This document shows, piece after piece, positions 1-6,141 of a DNA stretch of 8,530 nt (position 1 is the first letter of the stretch; the number at the start of each line of letters is the position of its first letter). The position numbers were made by a program, and so were the translations under genes. The notes beneath the pieces were generated by a model. The model was not told where the DNA came from and searched no databases. It saw nothing but the letters and a program-made list of their open reading frames with translations. The DNA is from Blastocatellia bacterium (GTDB taxonomy: Bacteria > Acidobacteriota > Blastocatellia > Pyrinomonadales > Pyrinomonadaceae). The stretch is taken from contig PSRF01000115.1 of assembly GCA_003175865.1 (NCBI GenBank), positions 1-8,530 of the forward strand. Reading direction: 5' to 3'.

Positions 1-255
1 GCTATTGTGTCTCGTGAATTTCGCATGGTTCCGGTTTTCCTAATCTACGTTGTTGGCATCACATCAACCGTGTGGCATCTAGCTAATGGCATCTGGTTAT
101 TTCTCGTTGATTGGGGCATCACGATCGGCGAACGCGCGCAACGTCTCACTGGTTATGCATGCATCGGAGCCGGTGTTGTTCTCCTCCTGGTAGGAATCAA
201 TGCCGCAGTCGCTTTCGTACACGATGGCGGATTGATAGGAGGCCTTATTAAGTAA
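1..255 (+). CDS. sdhC: Succinate dehydrogenase cytochrome b subunit, Bacillus-type (3' part only)
   Basis: This is the C-terminal part, about 84 residues, of the membrane anchor of succinate:quinone oxidoreductase. The frame is open to the left edge, so the start lies outside the window. Two membrane segments are visible: one around VPVFLIYVVGITSTVWHLAN, and a last hydrophobic stretch near the end (about GYACIGAGVVLLLVGINAAVAF). The block VGITSTVWHLANGIW followed by WGITIGERAQR closely resembles the end of Bacillus subtilis SdhC. Its His aligns with a conserved axial ligand of one of the two hemes in this single-subunit di-heme family. The role is to carry electrons from the SdhAB arm to (mena)quinone in the cytoplasmic membrane. 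The stop codon overlaps the sdhA start by one base (TAATG), which fits an sdhCAB operon. The family call is strong. The N-terminal half and the other heme ligands cannot be seen. Confidence 0.93.
   Translation, partial: AIVSREFRMVPVFLIYVVGITSTVWHLANGIWLFLVDWGITIGERAQRLTGYACIGAGVVLLLVGINAAVAFVHDGGLIGGLIK
237..242 (+). promoter_or_regulatory. Shine-Dalgarno sequence of sdhA
   Basis: A perfect AGGAGG lies inside the last codons of sdhC, 12 bases before the sdhA ATG. The spacing is longer than ideal. Together with the one-base overlap of the two genes it supports the ATG at 255 as start and suggests translational coupling. Confidence 0.7.
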
Positions 256-2087
256 TGGCAAGTAACGGTACGAAGATAGCCATTGTCGGTGGCGGCCTCG
301 CAGGACTGGCCGCAGCTATGAAGATCGCCGAAGGTGGTCACGCAGTTGACCTGTTTTCCGTCGTGCCAGTGAAACGTTCGCACTCCGTTTGTGCGCAGGG
401 CGGCATCAACGGCGCGGTCAACACAAAAGGTGAAGGCGACTCCACCTGGGAACATTTCGACGACACAGTTTACGGTGGTGACTTTCTCGCCAATCAACCA
501 CCTGTCAAGACAATGTGTGAGATGGCACCATCGATCATCTACTTGTTTGATCGTATGGGTGTGCCTTTCTCACGAACTAAGGAAGGACTCCTCGATTTCC
601 GTCGTTTTGGTGGCACGAAGCATCACCGTACCGCGTTTGCAGGTGCCTCCACCGGTCAACAACTTCTCTACGCACTCGATGAACAAGTACGCAGGTACGA
701 GGTGTCAGGCAAGGTAAGAAAGTTCGAACACTGGGAGATGTTGTCGCTCGTACTTGACGACCACCAGGTATGTCGCGGATTGATCGCGATGAACTTGCAG
801 ACACTCGAGTTGAAAGCGTTTCCCGCTGATGCAGTCATCATCGCGACTGGTGGCCCAGGTCTGATTTACGGCAAGTCGACAAACTCAATGGTTTGCACGG
901 GAAGTGCTGTTTCGGCTTGTTATCAACAGGGTGCGAAGTACGCGAATGGTGAGTTTATTCAAGTCCATCCCACTTCAATTCCAGGTGAAGACAAACTGCG
1001 TTTGATGTCGGAATCAGCACGTGGCGAAGGTGGGCGAATTTGGGTACCGCGTAAAGAGCGTGATATGCGTCCACCGACTCAGATTCCAGAAAACGAACGT
1101 TGGTACTTCCTCGAAGAGAAATACCCTGCATACGGCAATCTCGTTCCACGTGATATTGCGACGCGTGAAATCTTTCAGGTCTGTCTCGAGGGCAAAGGCG
1201 TCGGTGGTGAGAACCAGGTCTATCTCGATCTAACTCACATTCCTGCAGAGGAGTTGGATCGTAAACTCGGGGCCATACTGGAAATTTACGAGATGTTTGT
1301 CGGCGACGACCCTCGACATGTTCCAATGAGAATTTTCCCGGGCGTGCACTATTCAATGGGTGGCCTGTGGGTTGATTACGATCAGCGGACTAACATTCCT
1401 GGTCTGTTGGCGGCCGGCGAATGTGATTACTCAATTCACGGTGCAAACCGTTTGGGCGCGAACTCTTTAGTGAGTTGCGTTTTTGGCGGTTTTGTCGCGG
1501 CACCTGCCGCGATCGAATACGCAAAGAATATCGAAAGAAATGGTGTAGATGGTTCTCGCATTTACGATCAAGAGCTGAAAAATCAGCAGGAGATCAACGA
1601 CCGAATCATCAAACAGAGTGGTACCGAAAACCAGTACGTCCTCCATCAGGAGATGGGCAAGTGGATGACGGACAACGTCACCGTCGTGCGTTACAACGAC
1701 CGACTGAAAGCGACTGACGACAAGTTGCTCGAACTGATGGATCGTTACAAGCACATCTCTATCAATGACTCAAATCTTTGGGCCACAATGGCGTTACCGC
1801 ATGCGCGTCACCTCGACAACATGCTTGAACTCGCGCGCGTCATAACTCTAGGCGCACTGAACCGCAATGAATCTCGCGGTGCGCATTACAAACCTGAGTT
1901 TCCAGAGCGTGACGATGAGAATTTCTTAAAAACAACGATTGCGGAGTTTTCCGGTGAGGGTCCCGTGTTTTCTTACGAGACGGTTGACATCGGGTTGATA
2001 AAACCGCGCAAGCGAGACTACAGCAAAGGGAAAAAGTCAGCTGCATCAACCTCAGCTGGCGACGCGGGGGGCAAATCAACCTCATGA
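255..2087 (+). CDS. sdhA: Succinate dehydrogenase / fumarate reductase flavoprotein subunit
   Basis: The catalytic subunit (610 aa) oxidises succinate to fumarate and passes electrons through FAD to SdhB at the inner face of the membrane. Visible signatures: the dinucleotide-binding loop GGGLAGLAAA at about residues 12-21; RSHSVCAQGG, with His43 as the expected covalent FAD attachment site; the active-site segment SESARGEGG (252-260); PRDIATREI with Arg299 as the likely proton-shuttle arginine; HYSMGG with His365; and HGANRLGANSL (395-405), which contacts the dicarboxylate. Long stretches match Bacillus/Wolinella-type SdhA rather than the E. coli type. Compared with Bacillus it has an insertion of about ten residues near 265-281. 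It also has a low-complexity Lys/Ser/Ala/Gly tail at about 590-610. It is the second gene of sdhCAB and overlaps sdhB by 4 bases (ATGA). Sequence alone cannot exclude operation as a fumarate reductase, but an oxidative role is likelier. Confidence 0.97.
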   Translation: MASNGTKIAIVGGGLAGLAAAMKIAEGGHAVDLFSVVPVKRSHSVCAQGGINGAVNTKGEGDSTWEHFDDTVYGGDFLANQPPVKTMCEMAPSIIYLFDRMGVPFSRTKEGLLDFRRFGGTKHHRTAFAGASTGQQLLYALDEQVRRYEVSGKVRKFEHWEMLSLVLDDHQVCRGLIAMNLQTLELKAFPADAVIIATGGPGLIYGKSTNSMVCTGSAVSACYQQGAKYANGEFIQVHPTSIPGEDKLRLMSESARGEGGRIWVPRKERDMRPPTQIPENERWYFLEEKYPAYGNLVPRDIATREIFQVCLEGKGVGGENQVYLDLTHIPAEELDRKLGAILEIYEMFVGDDPRHVPMRIFPGVHYSMGGLWVDYDQRTNIPGLLAAGECDYSIHGANRLGANSLVSCVFGGFVAAPAAIEYAKNIERNGVDGSRIYDQELKNQQEINDRIIKQSGTENQYVLHQEMGKWMTDNVTVVRYNDRLKATDDKLLELMDRYKHISINDSNLWATMALPHARHLDNMLELARVITLGALNRNESRGAHYKPEFPERDDENFLKTTIAEFSGEGPVFSYETVDIGLIKPRKRDYSKGKKSAASTSAGDAGGKSTS

Positions 2088-2854
2088 GCAAATCGATGTC
2101 GACAACAGCGCCTCAGAAGTCTGTCGAAATTCACATTCGTCGCCGTGCTAATCCTGATTCTCCGGCGTACTGGGAACAGTTTGAAATTCCATATCGACCC
2201 AATCTGAATGTCATCTCCTGTTTGATGGAGATTCAAAAGAACCCGGTCACTAAGTCCGGTGAACGAACAACGCCTCCAGTCTGGCAGATGAATTGTCTCG
2301 AGCAGGTTTGTGGGATCTGCACGATGGTAATCAACGGACGTGTACGACAGTCGTGTTCCGCTCTCATCGACAACCTGGAACAACCGATCAAGCTGGAGCC
2401 GATGTCGAAGTTTCCTAATGTTCGCGATCTGGTTGTCGACCGTTCGCAGATGTTCGATCATTTGCGGCGTGTGCATGCATGGGTTGAACTCGACGGCACA
2501 TACGATCTTGGCGCTGGACCACGTATGGACCAGGATCAAGTTGCCGAAAGGTACGCGTACTCTCGTTGCATGACTTGTGGTTGCTGTCTTGAGGCGTGTC
2601 CACAGTACGAAGGAGATCAGTATATTGGGCCGCAAGCGATCGCGCAGGTACGACTCTTCAACATGCACCCAAGTGGAAAAGCAACCAGGGATGAGCGCCT
2701 CGAAGCCATCATGGGAGATGACGGTATCACCAACTGTGGCAATGCGCAGAACTGCGTGAAGGCTTGTCCAATGAGTATTCCTCTCACGAAAGCAATCTAC
2801 GAAGAGAATCGCGAGACAGTGCTCTACGGCCTGTTAGGTTGGCTGCGCAAGTAG
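2084..2854 (+). CDS. sdhB: Succinate dehydrogenase iron-sulfur subunit
   Basis: This subunit (256 aa) relays electrons from the SdhA flavin to the SdhC hemes and quinone. The N-terminal ferredoxin-like domain carries the [2Fe-2S] ligands Cys71, Cys76, Cys79 and Cys91 (CLEQVCGIC, then QSC). The C-terminal domain carries CMTCGCCLEACP (Cys162, 165, 168, 172) and CGNAQNCVKACP (Cys218, 224, 228), which supply the [4Fe-4S] and [3Fe-4S] ligands in the usual SdhB pattern. FEIPYRPNLNVIS and GTYDLGAGPRM are typical of Bacillus-type SdhB. The ATG at 2084 overlaps the sdhA stop as ATGA. No good ribosome site precedes it, only a G-run at 2066-2071, so translation is probably coupled to sdhA. A second ATG at codon 5 (2096) is a less likely start. 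Length is normal and no key residue is missing. Confidence 0.96.
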   Translation: MSKSMSTTAPQKSVEIHIRRRANPDSPAYWEQFEIPYRPNLNVISCLMEIQKNPVTKSGERTTPPVWQMNCLEQVCGICTMVINGRVRQSCSALIDNLEQPIKLEPMSKFPNVRDLVVDRSQMFDHLRRVHAWVELDGTYDLGAGPRMDQDQVAERYAYSRCMTCGCCLEACPQYEGDQYIGPQAIAQVRLFNMHPSGKATRDERLEAIMGDDGITNCGNAQNCVKACPMSIPLTKAIYEENRETVLYGLLGWLRK

Positions 2855-2887
2855 CCCTCGGTGTTAGATCCAGGCTCGAGACAAGAT

Positions 2888-2916
2888 GGCGGCGAGCATT
2901 GCTCGTCGCCTTTTTT
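2888..2916 (+). terminator. Rho-independent terminator of the sdhCAB operon
   Basis: A 10-bp stem (GGCGGCGAGC pairing with GCTCGTCGCC, one G-U pair on the + strand) closes a 3-base ATT loop and is followed directly by six T. It lies 33 bases after the sdhB stop. The wobble pair is compatible only with + strand RNA, which fits termination of sdhCAB. Confidence 0.92.
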
Positions 2917-2949
2917 GATCTACCTGGGGACAAGCTAGCTCGGATCGGT

Positions 2950-2983
2950 GACGAGGTGCAGATGAATTCTGCACGTCGTCTTT
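2950..2983 (+). terminator. Second hairpin after sdhB, possible back-up terminator
   Basis: GACGAGGTGCAG (2950-2961) pairs with CTGCACGTCGTC (2969-2980) with a single internal mismatch, around a short loop; an extra A-T pair can close it further. Only three T follow (TTTAGTCTCT), so it is a weaker terminator than the one at 2888 or a stabilising 3' structure. It is 34 bases downstream of the first terminator. Confidence 0.5.
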
Positions 2984-3259
2984 AGTCTCTATGACAAACT
3001 ACCTATCCAGATTCTGGAACCACCGTCCAAAATTGAGACGTTATTAAATCGCTCTTTCGTTTTTTCAGGCAGATCTTCTAATGAAGAAAGCGGCACAGAT
3101 ATTGTTGGCTCCCAAGACGTCAGTCACAATTTCTTCGTTTCAAAAGTGGACAAATAGCCTTTCCGGTTCACTACTCCGTGCGGGAGCTGCTCAAGCTCAA
3201 ACAATACTAACGGTCTAGTTTGCCCCTGCTGCCCCTCAGGGCGGTGACGGCCAATTAGA

Positions 3260-3284
3260 CGTTTTGCTATTCACCAGCAAAACG
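3260..3284. repeat. Perfect 9-bp inverted repeat upstream of the PEP-CTERM gene
   Basis: CGTTTTGCT (3260-3268) and AGCAAAACG (3276-3284) are exact reverse complements separated by 7 bases. It lies 86 bases before the start codon, so it could be an operator or a 5' leader hairpin. There is no T-run after it, so it is not a terminator. A shorter palindrome with the same half-sites lies downstream of the gene at 4025-4039. Confidence 0.55.
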
Positions 3285-3357
3285 ATTGCAGTAAGAGGTC
3301 GAGTAGTACGAACCAGTACCAGTACGAAAAAACACGATACAAGGGTAGGCGCCCTCG

Positions 3358-3364
3358 AGAGGAG
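3358..3364 (+). promoter_or_regulatory. Shine-Dalgarno sequence of the PEP-CTERM gene
   Basis: AGAGGAG ends 6 bases before the ATG at 3371, ideal spacing. It fixes the start just before the MKK-hydrophobic signal peptide. Confidence 0.8.
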
Positions 3365-3370
3365 AACAAG

Positions 3371-3919
3371 ATGAAAAAGTTTCTATTGCTGACGGTAGCA
3401 CTTGGCATCACCGCAGTAATACCGGCAATTGCAAAGGCTGATGCGTTAACGCTCACACCGGCGACTTCGAGCGGTTCACCAGCAATAATTGCTGCCGGGG
3501 GCACTTTGATATTTGGTGGCACACTTACAAACACGAGTGGACAAACATGGTTCATCGTTGGAGCCGATCTTACCCTGACTGGTAACGGTTTAACTCACGA
3601 CAACGCGGCCGGCTTTAACGCCGGCGCCCCACTGTCCATAACAGCTGGCAATTCCTACTCCGATACCGACTTCTTCCACGTTCTGGCCGATGTTTTGGCA
3701 CCCCCGGGTGGGCCTTTTCAGGGAACTTTTACTGTGAATATCTCGCTCAGCGATGATGGATCGAATCCGTTCCAAGTATCGAAGGATTTCTTTGTTCAAA
3801 TAAGTTCAACACAACCTCCACCCAATGTGCCTGAACCCACAACCATGGTGTTGCTAGGTTCTGGTATCGCTGGAGTGGCTGCTCTCAAACGCCGCCGGCG
3901 GAATCGTACCAACAGCTAA
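3371..3919 (+). CDS. PEP-CTERM sorting domain-containing exported protein
   Basis: A small exported protein of 182 aa and unknown specific function. Residues 1-23 form a classic Sec signal peptide: MKK, then a hydrophobic core, with a probable cleavage after AKA (21-23). The mature part is rich in Thr, Gly, Ser, Ala and beta-type segments (LTLTP, GGTLIFGGTLTN, ADLTLTG, GTFTVNISL), contains no cysteine, and probably folds as a beta-sandwich. A Pro linker (QPPPNVPEP) leads into the C-terminal sorting signal: VPEP at 153-156, a hydrophobic anchor at about 158-172, and the basic cluster KRRRR at 173-177. By family knowledge, such proteins are handled by an exosortase (EpsH/XrtA-type) that recognises the PEP motif, and end up at the surface or in extracellular matrix. 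No exosortase or polysaccharide gene is visible here, so the processing enzyme must be encoded elsewhere. The gene stands alone, with its own leader and terminator. The sorting call is strong; the role is unknown. Confidence 0.92.
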   Translation: MKKFLLLTVALGITAVIPAIAKADALTLTPATSSGSPAIIAAGGTLIFGGTLTNTSGQTWFIVGADLTLTGNGLTHDNAAGFNAGAPLSITAGNSYSDTDFFHVLADVLAPPGGPFQGTFTVNISLSDDGSNPFQVSKDFFVQISSTQPPPNVPEPTTMVLLGSGIAGVAALKRRRRNRTNS

Positions 3920-3934
3920 AGTTCACTCGTACAC

Positions 3935-3944
3935 CTTAGCTAAG
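3935..3944. repeat. 10-bp palindrome CTTAGCTAAG
   Basis: A perfect self-complementary decamer lies 16 bases after the PEP-CTERM stop. A 5-bp hairpin (AGGTC-CTTA-GACCT, 3951-3964) follows immediately. No T-run is attached to either. Function unknown; it may be part of the 3' UTR structure. Confidence 0.3.
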
Positions 3945-3977
3945 CGTTTTAGGTCCTTAGACCTTACTCACGAAAAA

Positions 3978-3989
3978 GCGTCGCGACGC
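3978..3989. repeat. 12-bp perfect palindrome GCGTCGCGACGC
   Basis: The twelve bases equal their own reverse complement and are preceded on the + strand by AAAAA, so on the - strand the palindrome is followed by TTTTT. It could act as a distal back-up terminator for mdh transcripts (4-bp stem, 4-base loop), or as a protein-binding site. The stem is short, so confidence in the terminator reading is low. Confidence 0.35.
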
Positions 3990-3990
3990 C

Positions 3991-4029
3991 AACAGGTGGT
4001 GACAACTTTGTCATCACCTGTTTTGTTTT
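3991..4029 (+). terminator. Rho-independent terminator of the PEP-CTERM gene
   Basis: AACAGGTGGTGACA pairs with TGTCATCACCTGTT (14 bp, one G-U pair valid only in + strand RNA) around the tetraloop ACTT. It is followed by a T-rich tail, TTTTGTTTT. It ends transcription coming from 3371-3919. Confidence 0.9.
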
Positions 4030-4034
4030 GCTGC

Positions 4035-4069
4035 AAAACGAAAGGGCAACGACCTTCGATCGTTGCCCT
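4035..4069 (-). terminator. Rho-independent terminator of mdh
   Basis: AGGGCAACGA (4043-4052) and TCGTTGCCCT (4060-4069) form a perfect 10-bp stem with a 7-base loop. On the - strand it is followed by TTTCGTTTTGC. It lies 23 bases after the mdh stop. The T-rich tails of this terminator and of the convergent one at 3991-4029 are themselves complementary (GTTTTGC / GCAAAAC, 4025-4039). Confidence 0.85.
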
Positions 4070-4092
4070 GCTCTTCCTTCGGTCTGATTACT

Positions 4093-5152
<1,060 letters not shown>

Positions 5153-5196
5153 GAAATGGCCTTTGCTAGTACCGTTACGATCGGTAAAGAAGACGC

Positions 5197-5517
5197 ATGA
5201 CAGCCTCCGAGGATGACGACTTCGATCCAAACGATCCGTTTCCAGATCCGGTCGAGATTGAAATTACAGATGTCTTCGACCTGCACACGATCCCGCCACG
5301 GCAGGTGAAAGCAGTTGTTGAAGAATATTTGTTAGAGGCAAGAGCGCGAGGTTTTACAAGCGTGCGGATAATCCACGGGAAAGGAATCGGAGTACAGCGT
5401 GACCTCGTTCGGTCTATTCTCGCTAGAACGTCGTGGGTCTTGTCGTGGACTGACGCGCCACCTGACGCCGGTGGCCTTGGTGCAACCATTGTGCACCTCG
5501 ACAATACGATGGATTAA
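5197..5517 (+). CDS. Smr domain-containing protein (stand-alone)
   Basis: This 106-aa protein consists of an acidic N-terminal tail (about residues 5-23, rich in Asp, Glu and Pro) and one Smr domain (about 26-101). The domain hallmarks are present: the DLH motif at 28-30, a helix (RQVKAVVEEYLLEARARG), then VRIIHGKGIG (HGKG at 60-63), and a C-terminal strand ending GATIVHL. The family is named after the C-terminal domain of MutS2 and often has nucleic-acid nicking or RNA-cleaving activity. Here neither substrate nor partner can be deduced, and no MutS2 ATPase part is attached. An in-frame TAA at 5185-5187 leaves ATG 5197 as the only reasonable start. The ribosome site is weak (AAAGAAGA just upstream). 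Its stop codon overlaps that of the convergent DinB gene. Domain call is strong; cellular role unknown. Confidence 0.88.
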   Translation: MTASEDDDFDPNDPFPDPVEIEITDVFDLHTIPPRQVKAVVEEYLLEARARGFTSVRIIHGKGIGVQRDLVRSILARTSWVLSWTDAPPDAGGLGATIVHLDNTMD

Positions 5518-6017
5518 TATTCTCCTCGTCGAAATAATCTAGTCCGAAGTGAACTTAGTTCTTCAATGTGATTGAGATCATGTTCGCGCATCATGTCAGT
5601 TAACTTACTCAAGTCTATTTCACCAACGCCCTCCATAACTCCCTTGCGAGAGAGCTTCTCCTCGTCCAGGGAAGAGAGAGTGACAACTGATTTGCTGCGG
5701 GCGTCTGCAAAGGTCTCCAACGCCCTGGCAACATCTTCTTTGTTGTAATCGCGCTCAGCTGCCAACCGACCACCATCAACATCAGCCAGTTTGGGTCTAT
5801 CTTCATCGAGGATCCGCCGAATACGAATCCCGAATGCTTCCAATTCAATGTCGCGTAGGTGACAGACCTGTTCAGTTGCTGAAAACTCTTCCGGTGAAAG
5901 TCTGATTCGACGTTGCTCTTCCGGAATTCCTTCCAGCAGCGAAGCGACTATCGCGGGTGTTCGCGCAATATCATCCAGCTGCTGATGAAATTCAGTTGAT
6001 GCTTTTGGCGCACTCAT
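5514..6017 (-). CDS. DinB/YfiT-like four-helix bundle protein, putative metal-dependent enzyme
   Basis: This 167-aa, mostly helical protein matches the DinB superfamily layout. Its probable metal-binding His triad is His53 in VCHLRDIE, and His146 and His150 in MREHDLNHIEEL. LEGIPEEQRRIRLSPEEFSATEQVCHL is the usual N-terminal region, where the first His follows a W/A-T-x-x-x-Q-x-x-H-type helix. Some members are metal-dependent thiol (bacillithiol, mycothiol) S-transferases or maleylpyruvate isomerases. Others are only stress-induced and uncharacterised, so no substrate can be assigned. The name does not refer to DNA polymerase IV. The ATG at 6017 has a good ribosome site (6033-6026). It lies downstream of lysC on the same strand, with a 124-base gap holding a long inverted repeat, so co-transcription is uncertain. 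Its last four bases overlap the end of the convergent Smr gene. Confidence 0.82.
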   Translation of the reverse strand: MSAPKASTEFHQQLDDIARTPAIVASLLEGIPEEQRRIRLSPEEFSATEQVCHLRDIELEAFGIRIRRILDEDRPKLADVDGGRLAAERDYNKEDVARALETFADARSKSVVTLSSLDEEKLSRKGVMEGVGEIDLSKLTDMMREHDLNHIEELSSLRTRLFRRGEY

Positions 6018-6025
6018 GTTCGTTA

Positions 6026-6033
6026 CTCCCCTC
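6026..6033 (-). promoter_or_regulatory. Shine-Dalgarno sequence of the DinB-family gene
   Basis: On the - strand GAGGGGAG precedes the ATG at 6017 by 8 bases, supporting that start. Confidence 0.7.
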
Positions 6034-6056
6034 GAAGGAAATTATTGAACGTGAAA

Positions 6057-6134
6057 AGTTCAGAGTTCAAGCTTTAGCGCTAATGACCTACTTGACGAAT
6101 CAGCACAAACAGGCGAAAGCTTGAGCTCTGAACT
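6057..6134. repeat. Long inverted repeat between lysC and the DinB gene
   Basis: AGTTCAGAGTTCAAGCTTT (6057-6075) and AAAGCTTGAGCTCTGAACT (6116-6134) are reverse complements over 19 bp with one difference, separated by 40 bases. It begins 7 bases after the lysC stop. In lysC-direction RNA the stem is followed by only TTT within CTTTTCAC, the odd pair is an A-C mismatch, and the loop is large. It is therefore an atypical terminator. A dispersed palindromic (REP- or MITE-like) repeat is the main alternative. No target-site duplication was seen. Confidence 0.7.
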
Positions 6135-6141
6135 GGTTGAA

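Larger units (their letters stand above)
2984..3370. other. Gene-poor leader ahead of the PEP-CTERM gene
   Basis: No recognisable gene, RNA family or strong sigma70 promoter was seen in this stretch. It contains a perfect 9-bp inverted repeat at 3260-3284, a short GCCC-CTCA-GGGC hairpin near 3230-3241, and a direct repeat AGTACGAA at 3305-3312 and 3321-3328. One + frame is open from 3048 to 3374 apart from a single TAG at 3216-3218. It is described under findings and not called as a gene. The promoter of the PEP-CTERM gene should lie somewhere here but could not be fixed. Confidence 0.5.

Noticed and set aside
153..497. Long open frame of 114 codons on the - strand under sdhC/sdhA
   Set aside because: It is antisense to two clearly conserved genes, has no family features, and is explained by codon bias of the real frames.
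2018..2668. 216-codon open frame on the - strand opposite sdhB
   Set aside because: Shadow of sdhB, whose own frame contains every iron-sulfur ligand. The antisense translation shows no recognisable domain.
2084..2854. Alternative reading of sdhAB as a fumarate reductase operon (frdAB)
   Set aside because: Sequence alone cannot separate the two in this family. The Bacillus-like pattern, the single di-heme cytochrome and the TCA neighbour mdh favour succinate dehydrogenase.
2764..2985. 73-codon + frame running from the end of sdhB through the first terminator
   Set aside because: It starts inside sdhB, crosses the sdhCAB terminator hairpin and has an Arg-rich, non-conserved look.
3092..3108. 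Sigma54-like site GGCAC-N5-TTGTT upstream of the PEP-CTERM gene (PEP-CTERM genes can be under PrsK/PrsR and sigma54 control)
   Set aside because: The essential GC of the -12 element is GT here and the site is more than 260 bases from the start codon. One near-match is not enough.
3020..3370. Riboswitch or c-di-GMP-sensing leader for the PEP-CTERM gene
   Set aside because: No conserved riboswitch core could be recognised by eye. Only short inverted and direct repeats are present, and no expression platform with a T-run precedes the start.
5514..6017. Reading the DinB-family gene as DNA polymerase IV (dinB/dinP)
   Set aside because: The protein is 167 aa with a His-triad helical bundle and has no Y-family polymerase motifs; only the historical name is shared.
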